A stretch of 64,000 nucleotides of DNA from Azohydromonas caseinilytica (GCF_012927045.1 NZ_JABBFW010000008.1:124001-188000); one strand, 5' to 3'. Shown: positions 37,148 to 45,592, counted from the stretch's first letter. Translations and numbers: made by a program. Notes: generated by a model not told the origin, from the sequence alone.

Positions 37148-38404
37148 ATGCACTTCCTTCCCCGGCCCGCCCTGGCGGCGGCCGTGGCCGCTGCCTGCGC
37201 GCTTGCCGCCTGCGGCGGTGGTTCCGAGAACTCCGAGACGGTGCGCGAGACCGCGGCTGCCGCAGGCGTGGTGGACAGCACGGCCACGCGACCGCAGTTG
37301 AGCCTGGCGGAAGCCGCCCACTACACCGTGGGCCGCTACCTGGCCCAGGCCGGCAGCCTGGGCCTTGACGGCAGCAGCCTGACGGTGGACGGCTGGACGC
37401 CGCCGCAAGTGGGTGAGGTGGAGCGCTTCACGCCCACCTTCGTGGTCGCGGCCGACGGCAGCGGCACGCACACCACGCTGCAGGCCGCCCTCGACGCCGT
37501 GCCCGCCGCCACGCAGAGCGGCTCGCGCCACTACATCCTGGTCAAGCCCGGCAGCTACCGCGAAGTGGTTTGCGCCAGCGGCAAGGCGCCCATCACGCTC
37601 TACGGTGCCGGGGACGCCGCCGAGGTCGTGGTCGTCGCCGGCCACTACAACGGCGAGGCCAAGGCCGTCGGCACGCCGGCCAATCCCTGCAACCCGAGCG
37701 TGACGTCCGCCACCTACGGCACCAGCGGCAGCGCCTCGGTGGCGATCTACAGCGACGACTTCCACGCCAAGAACGTCACCATCGCCAACGACGCCATGAA
37801 GAACGTGGTGCACGGCGTGGGCTACCCGGCCGGGGCCAACGGCAGCAGCGGCGCGCAGGCGGTGGCGCTGATGACGCAGGGCGACCGCCTCGTGTTCGAG
37901 AACGTGCGCGTGCTGGGCCACCAGGACTCGCTCTACGTCAAGACCGCCAACACCGCCACGGTGTCGCGCGCCTACTTCCGCAAGTCCTACGTGGAAGGGG
38001 ACGTGGACTTCATCTTCGGGCGCGGCACCGCCGTGTTCGACCGCTGCGAGATCCGCTACCTCAGTACCCGTCTGCCGGTGGGCCAGTCCACCGCCATGCT
38101 GGCGCCCAGCACCTCGCCGCTCAACCGCTACGGGATGCTGTTCATCCACAGCAGCTTCAGCGCCGATGAGGGCACGCTGCCCGGCAGCATCCACCTCGGC
38201 CGCGCCTGGGACGAGGGCGTCAACTCGACTACCAATCCCTACGTGCCCGGCGTCTCGCCCAATGGCCAGCTGCTGGTGCGCAACAGCATCCTGGGCGCGC
38301 ACATCCAGCCCGTGGCGCCCTGGACCGCCTCCACCTCCCGGCGCCCCTGGAGCGCCGAGGGCAACCGCTTCGCCGAACACCGCAACACCGTGCTGGCGCC
38401 CTGA
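37148..38404 (+). CDS. Pectinesterase (CE8), lipoprotein
   Basis: 418 residues. It removes methyl esters from pectin. The signal peptide ends in lipobox L19-A20-A21-C22 followed by GGG, predicting outer-membrane lipoprotein anchoring. The CE8 beta-helix starts near FVVAADGSGTHTTLQAALDA. Catalytic motifs are GHQDSLYV (Gln, Asp), GDVDFIFGRGTAVFDRCEI (catalytic Asp) and LGRAWDEG (the LGRPW equivalent with Ala for Pro). AGGAGA lies about 7 nt before the ATG. The pectate lyase gene follows in the same direction, so demethylation and cleavage of homogalacturonan are encoded together. Confidence 0.93.
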   Translation: MHFLPRPALAAAVAAACALAACGGGSENSETVRETAAAAGVVDSTATRPQLSLAEAAHYTVGRYLAQAGSLGLDGSSLTVDGWTPPQVGEVERFTPTFVVAADGSGTHTTLQAALDAVPAATQSGSRHYILVKPGSYREVVCASGKAPITLYGAGDAAEVVVVAGHYNGEAKAVGTPANPCNPSVTSATYGTSGSASVAIYSDDFHAKNVTIANDAMKNVVHGVGYPAGANGSSGAQAVALMTQGDRLVFENVRVLGHQDSLYVKTANTATVSRAYFRKSYVEGDVDFIFGRGTAVFDRCEIRYLSTRLPVGQSTAMLAPSTSPLNRYGMLFIHSSFSADEGTLPGSIHLGRAWDEGVNSTTNPYVPGVSPNGQLLVRNSILGAHIQPVAPWTASTSRRPWSAEGNRFAEHRNTVLAP

Positions 38405-38443
38405 GCGGGCCGGCATCCCATTTCCTTTCGAACCCGAAGCTTT

Positions 38444-38483
38444 CCATTCGCGCTGAGTCCTTCGACAAGCTCAGGGCGAACGG
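38444..38483. repeat. REP-like hairpin between pectinesterase and pectate lyase genes
   Basis: CCATTCGCGCTGAG (38444-38457) pairs with CTCAGGGCGAACGG (38470-38483) with two mismatches, around TCCTTCGACAAG. It belongs to the same CCGTTCGnCCTGAG family as the copies at 21686 and 47627. It ends 24 bp before the pectate lyase start, so it could influence that gene's translation. Confidence 0.75.
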
Positions 38484-38507
38484 GGAAGCGCATCAGCCCT
38501 ACACACC

Positions 38508-40334
38508 ATGATCAAGCTCAAGACCGCGGGCCGCGCACTGCCCGTCCGCTCCACCATTGCCCTGTCCTGCGCCGCGGCGCTGCTGGCCGCCTGCGGGGGC
38601 GGCAACGAAATTACCGCCTCCGCGAACGGCACCGCGCGCGAGCAGGCCGCCACGCTGCGTCCGTCCGGCGCGCTCGGGTCGCTGGGCGCCGACGGCTGGG
38701 CCAGCGTGTCGCCCGACGGCGGCCCGTTCCAGGTCACCGGCGGCGAGGGCGCCGCCACGGCGCACATCCACGTCGTCAAGAACCGCGCCCAGCTGGTGCG
38801 CGCGCTCTACGGTCGCGTGGTGGAGGACACCCTGGCCGCGGAGCCCGACCACCAGAAGAAGCTCATCTACATCCAGGGCCGCATCGATCTCAACGTCAAC
38901 GACGACCATGAGCCGATGACGGCCGAGGACTACATGCGCCAGTGCGGCGCCTCCGTCACGCCCTACGCCACCTATGCCGAGTTCGACGCCGCCTACAAGG
39001 CCGCCTACGACCCGAACCAGTGGATCAGGCAGTCGCTGGAGTCCGACGGCCGCCCGCCGGCGCTGCCGATGAAGGCGGCCGACGGCGCGCTGACGCTGGA
39101 AGGCCAGCGCGCCTGCTTCGCCTCGAAGCAGGCCCGGCGCATCGTGCTGCGCGTGGGCTCCAACACGTCCATCATCGGCCTGGGCAGCGACGCGGCCCTC
39201 GTCGGCGGCAACCTGCACCTGGGCGACGTGACGGTCAGCGGTGACACCGACGCTCAGGGCCGTACGCTGGTGAGCGACAACATCCAGGCGCGCAACATCG
39301 TCATCCGCAACATCCACTTCTCGGATGCCTACGACATGTTCCCGGGCTGGGACCCGAAGGACTCCTTCAGCATCAGCGCCTCGGAGTTCGGCACCGGCCT
39401 GTGCCGCCGCACCTTTGACGCCGCCACCAACCAGGGCCCGCACCAGTGCCCCAGCCGCAAGGGCGGGCGCTGGAATTCGGAGTACGACCTGGTCTCCGTG
39501 CTCAATGCCACCAACGTCTGGATCGACGGCAACACCTTCGACGACGGCGAGCGCCACGACAAGCTGGACCCGCCGGTGCCGACCTGGGCCGCGCCCTTCA
39601 ACGTGGCCGAGCAGAAGGTGCAGCACCACGACGGCCTGGTGGACGTGACGCTGTTCGGCAACCACGTCACGCTCTCCTACAACCATTTCAGGGACCACGA
39701 CAAGACGCACCTGCTCGGCGGCACCGACGCGGCCGGGCGCTACAGCGACGGCAAGAACGAACTGAGCTACGGCCCCGACAAGCTGGCCGTGACCCTGCAC
39801 CACAACCGCTACGAGAACACCGTGCAGCGCCAGCCGCGCGTGCGCTTCGGCAAGGTGCATGTCTACAACAACTACTACAGCGGCGCGCTCAAGCCCACCG
39901 GCAGCAGCGGCGCGCCGGCGCCGGACTACGCCTGGTCCGTGGCCTGGACCATCGGCACGGCCTCCAAGCTCTACGTCGAGAACAACGTGCTGGAAATCGC
40001 GCAGAACGGCAACAAGAAGACGACGGCGCAGCTGACCTTCGGCGACAGCGTGTCCTCCACGGTCTCCAACCAGGCCAGGTGCATGGCCGTGGGCTACTCC
40101 GCGGCGGACTGCGCCACCTACTTCTTCGAGACGGGCACGCTGCTCAACGGTGCCGTGCTCAACGAGGGCGAGCTGCTGGCCGCGGCCAGGCTCAAGGGCA
40201 CCGGCAGCAACGCCACGGTGAACCTGCTGGACGCCGGCTACTGGGTGCCCGGCGCCAGCTATGCCTACACCGCGCAGCCCACCGGCGAGGTGAAGGCCGA
40301 GGTGCTGGCCAAGGCCGGGGCGGGGCGGCGCTGA
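38508..40334 (+). CDS. Pectate lyase (PL1-type), lipoprotein
   Basis: 608 residues. It cleaves de-esterified homogalacturonan by beta-elimination. Lipobox L26-A27-A28-C29 predicts a lipoprotein like its neighbour. The parallel beta-helix carries SNTSIIGLGSDAALVGGNLH, ARNIVIRNIHFSDAYD, EYDLVSVLNATNVWIDGNTF, DGLVDVTLFGNHVTLSYNHF and LHHNRYENTVQRQPRVRFGK. The last contains the conserved catalytic Arg region; acidic residues in DGLVDV are expected calcium ligands. It is longer than typical PL1 enzymes because of an insertion near 135-200 and a C-terminal extension. It works after the pectinesterase. Confidence 0.9.
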   Translation: MIKLKTAGRALPVRSTIALSCAAALLAACGGGNEITASANGTAREQAATLRPSGALGSLGADGWASVSPDGGPFQVTGGEGAATAHIHVVKNRAQLVRALYGRVVEDTLAAEPDHQKKLIYIQGRIDLNVNDDHEPMTAEDYMRQCGASVTPYATYAEFDAAYKAAYDPNQWIRQSLESDGRPPALPMKAADGALTLEGQRACFASKQARRIVLRVGSNTSIIGLGSDAALVGGNLHLGDVTVSGDTDAQGRTLVSDNIQARNIVIRNIHFSDAYDMFPGWDPKDSFSISASEFGTGLCRRTFDAATNQGPHQCPSRKGGRWNSEYDLVSVLNATNVWIDGNTFDDGERHDKLDPPVPTWAAPFNVAEQKVQHHDGLVDVTLFGNHVTLSYNHFRDHDKTHLLGGTDAAGRYSDGKNELSYGPDKLAVTLHHNRYENTVQRQPRVRFGKVHVYNNYYSGALKPTGSSGAPAPDYAWSVAWTIGTASKLYVENNVLEIAQNGNKKTTAQLTFGDSVSSTVSNQARCMAVGYSAADCATYFFETGTLLNGAVLNEGELLAAARLKGTGSNATVNLLDAGYWVPGASYAYTAQPTGEVKAEVLAKAGAGRR

Positions 40335-40379
40335 GGCGCGCGCGGCGGGGGCGCCCGACGGGTGGCTCCGCCGCAGTTC

Positions 40380-41192
40380 TCAGGCGGCGACCAGCTCGCG
40401 CACCAGCCCGAGCACGGTCTCGGGCCGTTCCCGGTGCGGCACATGGCCCGTGCCGGGCAGGATCTCGACCCGCACGGGACCGCCGTTGAGCGTGCCGATC
40501 AGCTCGGGATGCCGGGTCGTACCGTACTCGTCGAGCTCGCCGTGGATGGCCAGCACGGGGCAAGTGACGCGCGGCAGCACCTCGGCCAGCGACCAGGACG
40601 CGAAGCCCGGATGCAGCCAGTTCTCGATCCAGGCGTTCAGCACCCAGCGGGTCTTGTCGCCGTGGTACCTCGCCAGGCGCTCGACCTGCTGCGGGTCCTG
40701 GAACTGGTCCCGCGCCGCGCGGATGCCTTCGAGCGTGCGGTCCTCCGGGAAGACCTGCGCCGCGATGGTGACCAGCGCCTCGCAGTCCGCGGCGAACTCG
40801 GCCGCGGCGTGGATCGCCATGCCGCCGCCGACGCTGTGGCCCAGGGCGATGAACTTGCGCAGCCCCAGCTGCTCGCGCAGCGCCGGGAAGTAGCGGGCCG
40901 TCTCCTCGGCCACGAAGTCCAGCGAGGGCCGCTCGCTGCGCGCGTCGGATTGGCCGAAGCCCAGCCGGTCGTAGGCGATGACGGGGCGCGCGGTGGCCGC
41001 GCTCAGCGCCGCCGGGAAGTCGCGCCACAGCGCCACGCAGCCCAGGGAGTCGTGGAACAGGACGATGGGGCTGGCCGGGTGTGCCGGGTTGGGCGGGTCC
41101 GCTGGAGCCCAGGTGCGGGTGAAGAGGCGTCCCTGGGGATGCTCGACCCAGCGGTCGCGGACGTCGATGTGGGAAGTCGTCAGGCCATTCAT
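40380..41192 (-). CDS. Alpha/beta hydrolase
   Basis: 270 residues. The fold motifs are IVLFHDSLGCVALWRDFP (oxyanion region), the nucleophile elbow GHSVGGGMAIHA with Ser, HGELDEYG (acid) and GTGHVPHRERPE (His). The catalytic triad is therefore complete, and no signal peptide is seen. The start MNGLTTSHID follows the azlD stop by only 2 bp, so it is read with azlCD. The substrate is unknown; esters, lactones or ring-fission products are all possible for this family. Confidence 0.85.
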   Translation of the reverse strand: MNGLTTSHIDVRDRWVEHPQGRLFTRTWAPADPPNPAHPASPIVLFHDSLGCVALWRDFPAALSAATARPVIAYDRLGFGQSDARSERPSLDFVAEETARYFPALREQLGLRKFIALGHSVGGGMAIHAAAEFAADCEALVTIAAQVFPEDRTLEGIRAARDQFQDPQQVERLARYHGDKTRWVLNAWIENWLHPGFASWSLAEVLPRVTCPVLAIHGELDEYGTTRHPELIGTLNGGPVRVEILPGTGHVPHRERPETVLGLVRELVAA

Positions 41193-41194
41193 AT

Positions 41195-41497
41195 TTACAA
41201 GCTTGACAGGTGGCGCAGCAGGCCGGTGGCAACGATGCCGATGAGCACGGTCGGCAGGATCGGCAGCCGGGTGGCCGCCGCCAGCGTGACGGCCAGCGCT
41301 GCCAGGTCGGCGGGCCGGTCCGACACGAAGGCCGGCGCGATCACGGAAACCAGCACGCACCCGGGCACGTTCTCCAGCACGGAGTGCATGCGCGGGCTGA
41401 GGCACCGGTTGCGCAGCGCCAGGTAGCCGACGACCCGGGTCAGGTACGTACTTGCGGCCATCAGCACGATGGTGGCGAGGGTGGCGGCGTCGATCAT
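41195..41497 (-). CDS. azlD: AzlD-family branched-chain amino acid transport subunit
   Basis: 100 residues with about three membrane helices; contains the family block TYLTRVVGYLALRNRCLSPR and ends in a short cytoplasmic tail. AzlD works with AzlC as a two-subunit exporter of branched-chain amino acids and analogues. Its ATG (41495-41497) overlaps the azlC stop by four bases, so translation is coupled. The longer open frame upstream is an azlC shadow. Confidence 0.9.
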   Translation of the reverse strand: MIDAATLATIVLMAASTYLTRVVGYLALRNRCLSPRMHSVLENVPGCVLVSVIAPAFVSDRPADLAALAVTLAAATRLPILPTVLIGIVATGLLRHLSSL

Positions 41498-42249
41498 GAG
41501 CGGGGCGCCCACCAGGCCGCGGCGACCAGGCCCGCCACCGCCCCGGCGGCGACGTACCAGGCGCCGGGGACGAGCCGGTAGGTCAGCGCCGCCACCGCCA
41601 GGCTCACCAGCCAGGGCCGGCAGGGACGCAGCCCCTTCCACATCCCGCGCAGCAGCACCAGGAACACGGCGGTGAAGGCCATGTCGAAGCCGTAGCGCTC
41701 CACGTCGCTGATGACCGGGCCCAGCGCCGCGCCCAGTGCCGTGCAGCTCACCCAGGTGGCGTACAGCCCCGCCGACGCGCCCAGGTAGTAGGCCAGGCTG
41801 ATGCGCCGCGAGGCGCGGCGCTGCGCGTCGGCCAGGGCCATGGCCCAGCTCTCGTCGCACATGAAGAACAGCGCGGCCATGGCGCGCCGCCACGGCAGGT
41901 GGCGCAGGTAGGGCGCCAGCGCCGCGCCCATCAGGATGTGACGGCTGTTGACCAGGAAGGACATCGCCACGATCAGCAGCACATGCGGTGGCGAGGTCCA
42001 GAGCCGGACGGCGGTGAATTCCGAGCCGCCGGCGAAGTTCAGCCCGGTCAGCAGCGGCACCTCGACGGCGCCCAGGCCCTTCTGTGCGGCCTGGGCGCCC
42101 AGCACCAGCGCCACGGGCACGAAGCCCAGCATCACCGGCAGCGACGCGCGCAGGCCGCGCCAGGCCTCATGCCGGGCGGTGGGAGAAGTGGGGGAGGAAG
42201 GAGAGGAGGAAGCCGCGGCCAAGGCGGCGGAATCGGTGATGCTGCTCAT
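41494..42249 (-). CDS. azlC: AzlC-family branched-chain amino acid exporter
   Basis: 251 residues. An N-terminal Ser/Ala/Pro-rich cytoplasmic tail of about 25 residues is followed by the AzlC membrane domain: MLGFVPVALVLGAQAAQKGL, NFAGGSEFTAVRLW, LVNSRHILMGAALAPYL and FMCDESWAMA. These are all family signatures. It probably exports branched-chain amino acids together with AzlD. The gene is divergent from an Lrp/AsnC regulator, the usual arrangement for this exporter. Its start lies 115 bp from that regulator's start. Confidence 0.92.
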   Translation of the reverse strand: MSSITDSAALAAASSSPSSPTSPTARHEAWRGLRASLPVMLGFVPVALVLGAQAAQKGLGAVEVPLLTGLNFAGGSEFTAVRLWTSPPHVLLIVAMSFLVNSRHILMGAALAPYLRHLPWRRAMAALFFMCDESWAMALADAQRRASRRISLAYYLGASAGLYATWVSCTALGAALGPVISDVERYGFDMAFTAVFLVLLRGMWKGLRPCRPWLVSLAVAALTYRLVPGAWYVAAGAVAGLVAAAWWAPRS

Positions 42250-42364
42250 AAGACTGCAGCATTTTGTGCCGGTCGGCGTGAAATTTGGTGCCGTTGTTGC
42301 CAGGCCAAGCTTTCATATTGGCAGACAATTGCTCGAAACAAGTTCTCGTTGAACGGAGATGCCA

Positions 42365-42823
42365 ATGGAGCTGGATGCCCTCGACCGCCGCATCCTGCGG
42401 GCGCTGCAGCGCGACGGCCGCCTGCAGAACGTGGACCTGGCCCGGGAGGTCGGCCTGTCGCCCTCGCCCTGCCTGCGGCGGGTGCGGCTGCTGGAGGAGG
42501 CGGGCGTGATCGAGCGCTACGTGGCCGTGCTCAATCCGGCCAAGGTGGGCAAGCCCCTGACGGTGTTCGCCCGCGTCTGGCTCAAGGGCCAGGATGCCGA
42601 GACGGTCGATCACTTCACCGAGGCCGTCCGGTTGCTGCCCCAGGTGGTCGAGTGCCACCTGATGGCCGGGGACTGCGACTTCCTGCTGCGCATCGTCGCG
42701 GCCGACCTGGACGAGTACCGCCAGTTCCAGGTCAACCACCTCAGCCGCATCCGCGGCGTGCAGAGCGTCAAGACCGACATCCCGATGCAGAAGGTCAAGC
42801 AGACCTCGGAGTTGCCGGTGTGA
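42365..42823 (+). CDS. Lrp/AsnC-family transcriptional regulator
   Basis: 152 residues from the ATG at 42365. CGGAG lies 6 nt upstream of it, whereas the earlier ATG at 42359 overlaps that site. The N-terminal helix-turn-helix has LDRRILRALQRDGRLQNVDL and VGLSPSPCLRRVRLLEEAGV. The RAM ligand-binding domain has VVECHLMAGDCDFLLRIVA. It probably senses an amino acid and controls the divergent azlCD genes. The 42250-42364 region between them is relatively AT-rich, with AATTTGG, CATATTGG and ACAATTG stretches of the kind Lrp proteins bind. Confidence 0.92.
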   Translation: MELDALDRRILRALQRDGRLQNVDLAREVGLSPSPCLRRVRLLEEAGVIERYVAVLNPAKVGKPLTVFARVWLKGQDAETVDHFTEAVRLLPQVVECHLMAGDCDFLLRIVAADLDEYRQFQVNHLSRIRGVQSVKTDIPMQKVKQTSELPV

Positions 42824-42873
42824 GCTCCGGCCGCGGCGGTGGAAGCTGCGGCCTCATCGTTCCAACTTGCCCA

Positions 42874-42899
42874 GGTCCCGGCTGCCGGCAGCCGGGACC
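42874..42899. terminator. Perfect 26-bp palindrome between converging genes
   Basis: GGTCCCGGCTGCC directly followed by GGCAGCCGGGACC, without any spacer. It lies between the Lrp gene (ends 42823) and the converging Asr-like gene (ends 42909). Its place suggests a bidirectional terminator, although no T-run is seen on either side and a zero-base loop is unusual. The hairpin would open 3-4 central bases. Confidence 0.6.
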
Positions 42900-42908
42900 G
42901 GGTCTACC

Positions 42909-43205
42909 TCACTGCGCGGTTGACTTCGCAGCCGTATCGCTGGCCTTCTCGGCCGAGGCATGCGTCTTGGCCGCGTGGGTCTTCTTGTGCTCGCTCTTGT
43001 GGGCGGTCTTGTGCGTGGACTTGTGGGCCGACTTCTGCGCACCGGCATCGGCCTTGTGCCCGGTTGCGGGCGCAGCCGACGCGGCGGCGGCCGGCGCCGC
43101 GGGCGTGGCCGGGGTGGCGGGCGTCGCCGGGGTTTGGGCGAAGCTCAATGCGGCCACGGTGGACAGCAGGGTGGCTGCCAGCAGCGACTTGGTGGTGGTG
43201 CTCAT
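42909..43205 (-). CDS. Small secreted Ala/Lys/His-rich protein, Asr-like
   Basis: 98 residues. The signal peptide (MSTTTKSLLAATLLSTVAAL, cleavage near SFA-QT) is followed by a PAT-repeat linker. Then comes a very basic region of KSAHKSTHKTAHKSEHKKTH type. Composition and layout closely resemble the acid-shock protein Asr (signal, A/T/P linker, basic H/K repeats), but there is no alignable core, so homology is unproven. AAGGA precedes the ATG. The protein probably acts in the periplasm as a buffer or chaperone if the Asr analogy holds. A PmrA/QseB-like box lies about 120 bp upstream. Confidence 0.75.
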   Translation of the reverse strand: MSTTTKSLLAATLLSTVAALSFAQTPATPATPATPAAPAAAASAAPATGHKADAGAQKSAHKSTHKTAHKSEHKKTHAAKTHASAEKASDTAAKSTAQ

Positions 43206-43325
43206 GATCGATCCTTGTTTCCCGACTCGCATGCGCTCCGAGTCATCGAGCTGGCCCGGCTTCATGCGCCGGACTTGAGGCTGCAACGGCACCCGCCGCG
43301 GCGGCGTTGACCCCCATGCCGGCCG

Positions 43326-43342
43326 CTTAAGCCCCACCTAAG
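43326..43342. promoter_or_regulatory. PmrA/QseB-like direct-repeat box
   Basis: On the minus strand, CTTAGG-TGGGG-CTTAAG is two CTTA(A/G)G hexamers with a 5-bp spacer. That is the layout bound by PmrA/QseB-type response regulators. It lies in the 254-bp interval between the Asr-like gene and the rightward hydrolase gene. The regulator itself is not in the window. Confidence 0.5.
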
Positions 43343-43459
43343 CCGCGGCGCGAGGCGGCGCCTGCCCGCATGCGGCCCGGGCCGATCCGTGAAATAGCGG
43401 CCGTGCACGCGCCCTCTGCGCCGCCAGCCCGGGCCGGCGCCGCACAAGAATCCGGCGCC

Positions 43460-44881
43460 ATGAAGATCACACATCGCCTGCTCGGCACCCTGGCCCTGTG
43501 CTGGACGCTGGCGCTGCTCCCCGGCGCGGGCCGCGCCCAGGCCTCCACCGCCGCGCCCGAGGCCTCGATGAACGAGCGCGTGCTAATGGTGCCGGTCGAT
43601 GCCCAGCGCAACATCCGGCTGCAGGTGACGGTGCTGCAGCCCGACGGGCCGGGGCCGTTCCCGCTGGCCGTGGTCAACCATGGCGCCTCGGGCAAGCAGC
43701 CGCCGGCGCGGATGGAGCGCCATCGCCACACCTTCGCCGCCTACTACTTCCTGTCGCGCGGCTACGCCGTGGCGCTGCCCATGCTGCGCGGCTACGCCGG
43801 CTCGGAGGGGCGGCTGCATCCGGCGGGCTGCAACTACGAGAGCGTCGCCCTGGGCAATGCCGCCGATATCCAGGCCGTCATCGACTTCATGGCTCGGGAC
43901 CCCACCGTCGATGCCCGCCGCACCGTGATGGCCGGCCAGAGCTTCGGCGGCTGGAACACGCTGGCCTTCGGGTCGCTGGGCGACCCGCGCGTCAAGGCGC
44001 TGGTGAGCTTTGCCGGCGGCATGAACGCCTCCAGCTGCCCGAACAGCCCGGCCGTGCTGCCGCGCGGGGCCGGGCGCTTCGGCGCCACCACCCGCGTGCC
44101 CTCGATCTGGTTCTACGGCGAGAACGACAGCTTTTTTGGGCCGCCGCTCGCGCAGGTCATGCACGAGCGCTACACCGCTGCCGGCGGCCGGGCCGAGCTG
44201 GTGGCCTTCGGCCCCTTCATGAAGGACGCCCACGAGCTGCTGGCCTTCCCCCAGGGGCTGCCGATCTGGGCGCCCCGGCTGGACGCCTTTCTGCACCAGC
44301 TCGGCCTGCCCGGCCGGATCGTGCATCCCGAGTACCTGCCTCAGGACTTTCCGCCGCCTTCGGGCTACGCCGCCATCGACGACGTGGACGCCGTGCCCTA
44401 CCTCGACGACCGGGGCCGGGAGCATTACCGCAGGTTCCTGGCCCGTTCGGCGCCGCGCGTGTACGTCCTCTCGCGCTCCGGCTTCGCCGGCGCCTACTAC
44501 GGCGGCTTCGACCCCGTGGGCCGTGGCCTGAAGGAATGCCGGCTGCGCGCGCGCGACTGCTTCGTCTACGCCGTGGACGACCATGTCGCGTGGTCGCGCC
44601 CCACGCCGGCGCCGCCGGCCAGCGGCTTCGCGGCACACGACGACGTGGCGGCCATTCCCTTCATCAACCAGGCCGGCCGCCAGGGCTACCTGAAGTACCT
44701 GTCGATGCGCCGGCCCAAGGCCTTCGCGATTGCACCGGACGGCGCCTGGAGCGCCGCCGCACTGGGCCCCGACCCGCTGGCCATGGCGCTGGAAGCCTGC
44801 GGCAAGGCGCACCAGGGTTGCCGCCTGTACGCGGTGGACCACAGCGTGGTCTGGGCCGGGCAGCCGGAAGGAGAGCCGTGA
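43460..44881 (+). CDS. Secreted alpha/beta hydrolase with two C-terminal repeats
   Basis: 473 residues. The signal peptide ends near AGRAQA. The hydrolase domain covers about 35-290: AVVNHGASGKQPP, nucleophile elbow AGQSFGGWN (Ser), WFYGENDSFFG (Asp) and FMKDAHELLAF (His). This resembles dienelactone-hydrolase/acetyl-xylan-esterase relatives. Two repeats of about 78 residues follow, at 302-379 and 389-467. They share G[YF]AA-DDV-A[VI]P, a GR..Y motif, two Cys and YAVD..V.W at the end. The repeats look like an independent disulfide-bearing module, perhaps for binding a polymer. Substrate unknown. Confidence 0.82.
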   Translation: MKITHRLLGTLALCWTLALLPGAGRAQASTAAPEASMNERVLMVPVDAQRNIRLQVTVLQPDGPGPFPLAVVNHGASGKQPPARMERHRHTFAAYYFLSRGYAVALPMLRGYAGSEGRLHPAGCNYESVALGNAADIQAVIDFMARDPTVDARRTVMAGQSFGGWNTLAFGSLGDPRVKALVSFAGGMNASSCPNSPAVLPRGAGRFGATTRVPSIWFYGENDSFFGPPLAQVMHERYTAAGGRAELVAFGPFMKDAHELLAFPQGLPIWAPRLDAFLHQLGLPGRIVHPEYLPQDFPPPSGYAAIDDVDAVPYLDDRGREHYRRFLARSAPRVYVLSRSGFAGAYYGGFDPVGRGLKECRLRARDCFVYAVDDHVAWSRPTPAPPASGFAAHDDVAAIPFINQAGRQGYLKYLSMRRPKAFAIAPDGAWSAAALGPDPLAMALEACGKAHQGCRLYAVDHSVVWAGQPEGEP

Positions 44882-45053
44882 CCCCCGGTGTTGGCAAACG
44901 CATGAGGAACATCCCCGCAGCAGATGCATCAGCCGTGACGGCCTGAAAGGCGCATGTTTCGCGGCCCGAGTCCGAGGAGTAGAAGCGACGAGGCCGGCGC
45001 CCAGCGCCGGCGCCGGCCTGGGGCTGCCGGGCACTTCTGCTGAAAGGAAGGCC

Positions 45054-45572
45054 ATGAACCGCAGAGAGCTCTCCAGTCTCCTGCTCCTCGCCGCCGTCGG
45101 TGCCGGCGCGCGATCGGCCTGGGCCCACGAGGGCCATGAGGGAGAAGCAGAAAGCAGCGCCAGCGAGCCGCTGCCCGTGAGCGTGACCGTGTCCTTCGGC
45201 GCCGGGCTCAACACGGCGCAGCCGGGCAATCGCGCCAACCACCACATCCTGCCGCGCTGGATCAGGCTGCGGCGCGGGGGCGTGGTGAACTTCGTGGTGG
45301 CCGGTTTCCACCAGGTGACGGTCTACAACCCGGGCAAGAAGGACGAGGACATCGTGCCGGCCGACCCGAGCGGCCTGTTCGTCAACGACCCCAACGGCCG
45401 CTTCTACCTGGGCATCGCGCCGGCGGCGCCGCCCGAGGGCAGCGTCAACCCGTCCAACGCCGTCAACCGCGTCGAGTCGGTGAGCTTCCCGAAGAGCGGC
45501 ACGTACCTCGTGATCTGCAACGTGCTGCCGCACTTCCGCGACGGCATGTACGCCTACGTGTGGGTGCGTTGA
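45054..45572 (+). CDS. Exported cupredoxin-like copper protein
   Basis: 172 residues. The signal peptide ends near AWA, followed by a His/Glu-rich stretch (HEGHEGEAE). The cupredoxin fold is suggested by VNFVVAGFHQVTVYN and the C-terminal loop CNVLPHFRDGM. The type-1 copper ligands would be H86, C155, H160 and M165. The C-x4-H-x4-M spacing is longer than in plastocyanin (C-x2-H-x4-M) and than in azurin (C-x4-H-x3-M). GAAAGGAAG lies just before the ATG. It stands alone, 172 bp after the hydrolase gene. It probably carries electrons or copper in the periplasm. Confidence 0.8.
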   Translation: MNRRELSSLLLLAAVGAGARSAWAHEGHEGEAESSASEPLPVSVTVSFGAGLNTAQPGNRANHHILPRWIRLRRGGVVNFVVAGFHQVTVYNPGKKDEDIVPADPSGLFVNDPNGRFYLGIAPAAPPEGSVNPSNAVNRVESVSFPKSGTYLVICNVLPHFRDGMYAYVWVR

Positions 45573-45592
45573 GCCGGCCCGTGCCGTGAGGA

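Noticed and set aside
44882-45053. Riboswitch upstream of the cupredoxin gene
   Set aside because: Some short complementary segments are present but no recognisable aptamer consensus could be identified by eye.
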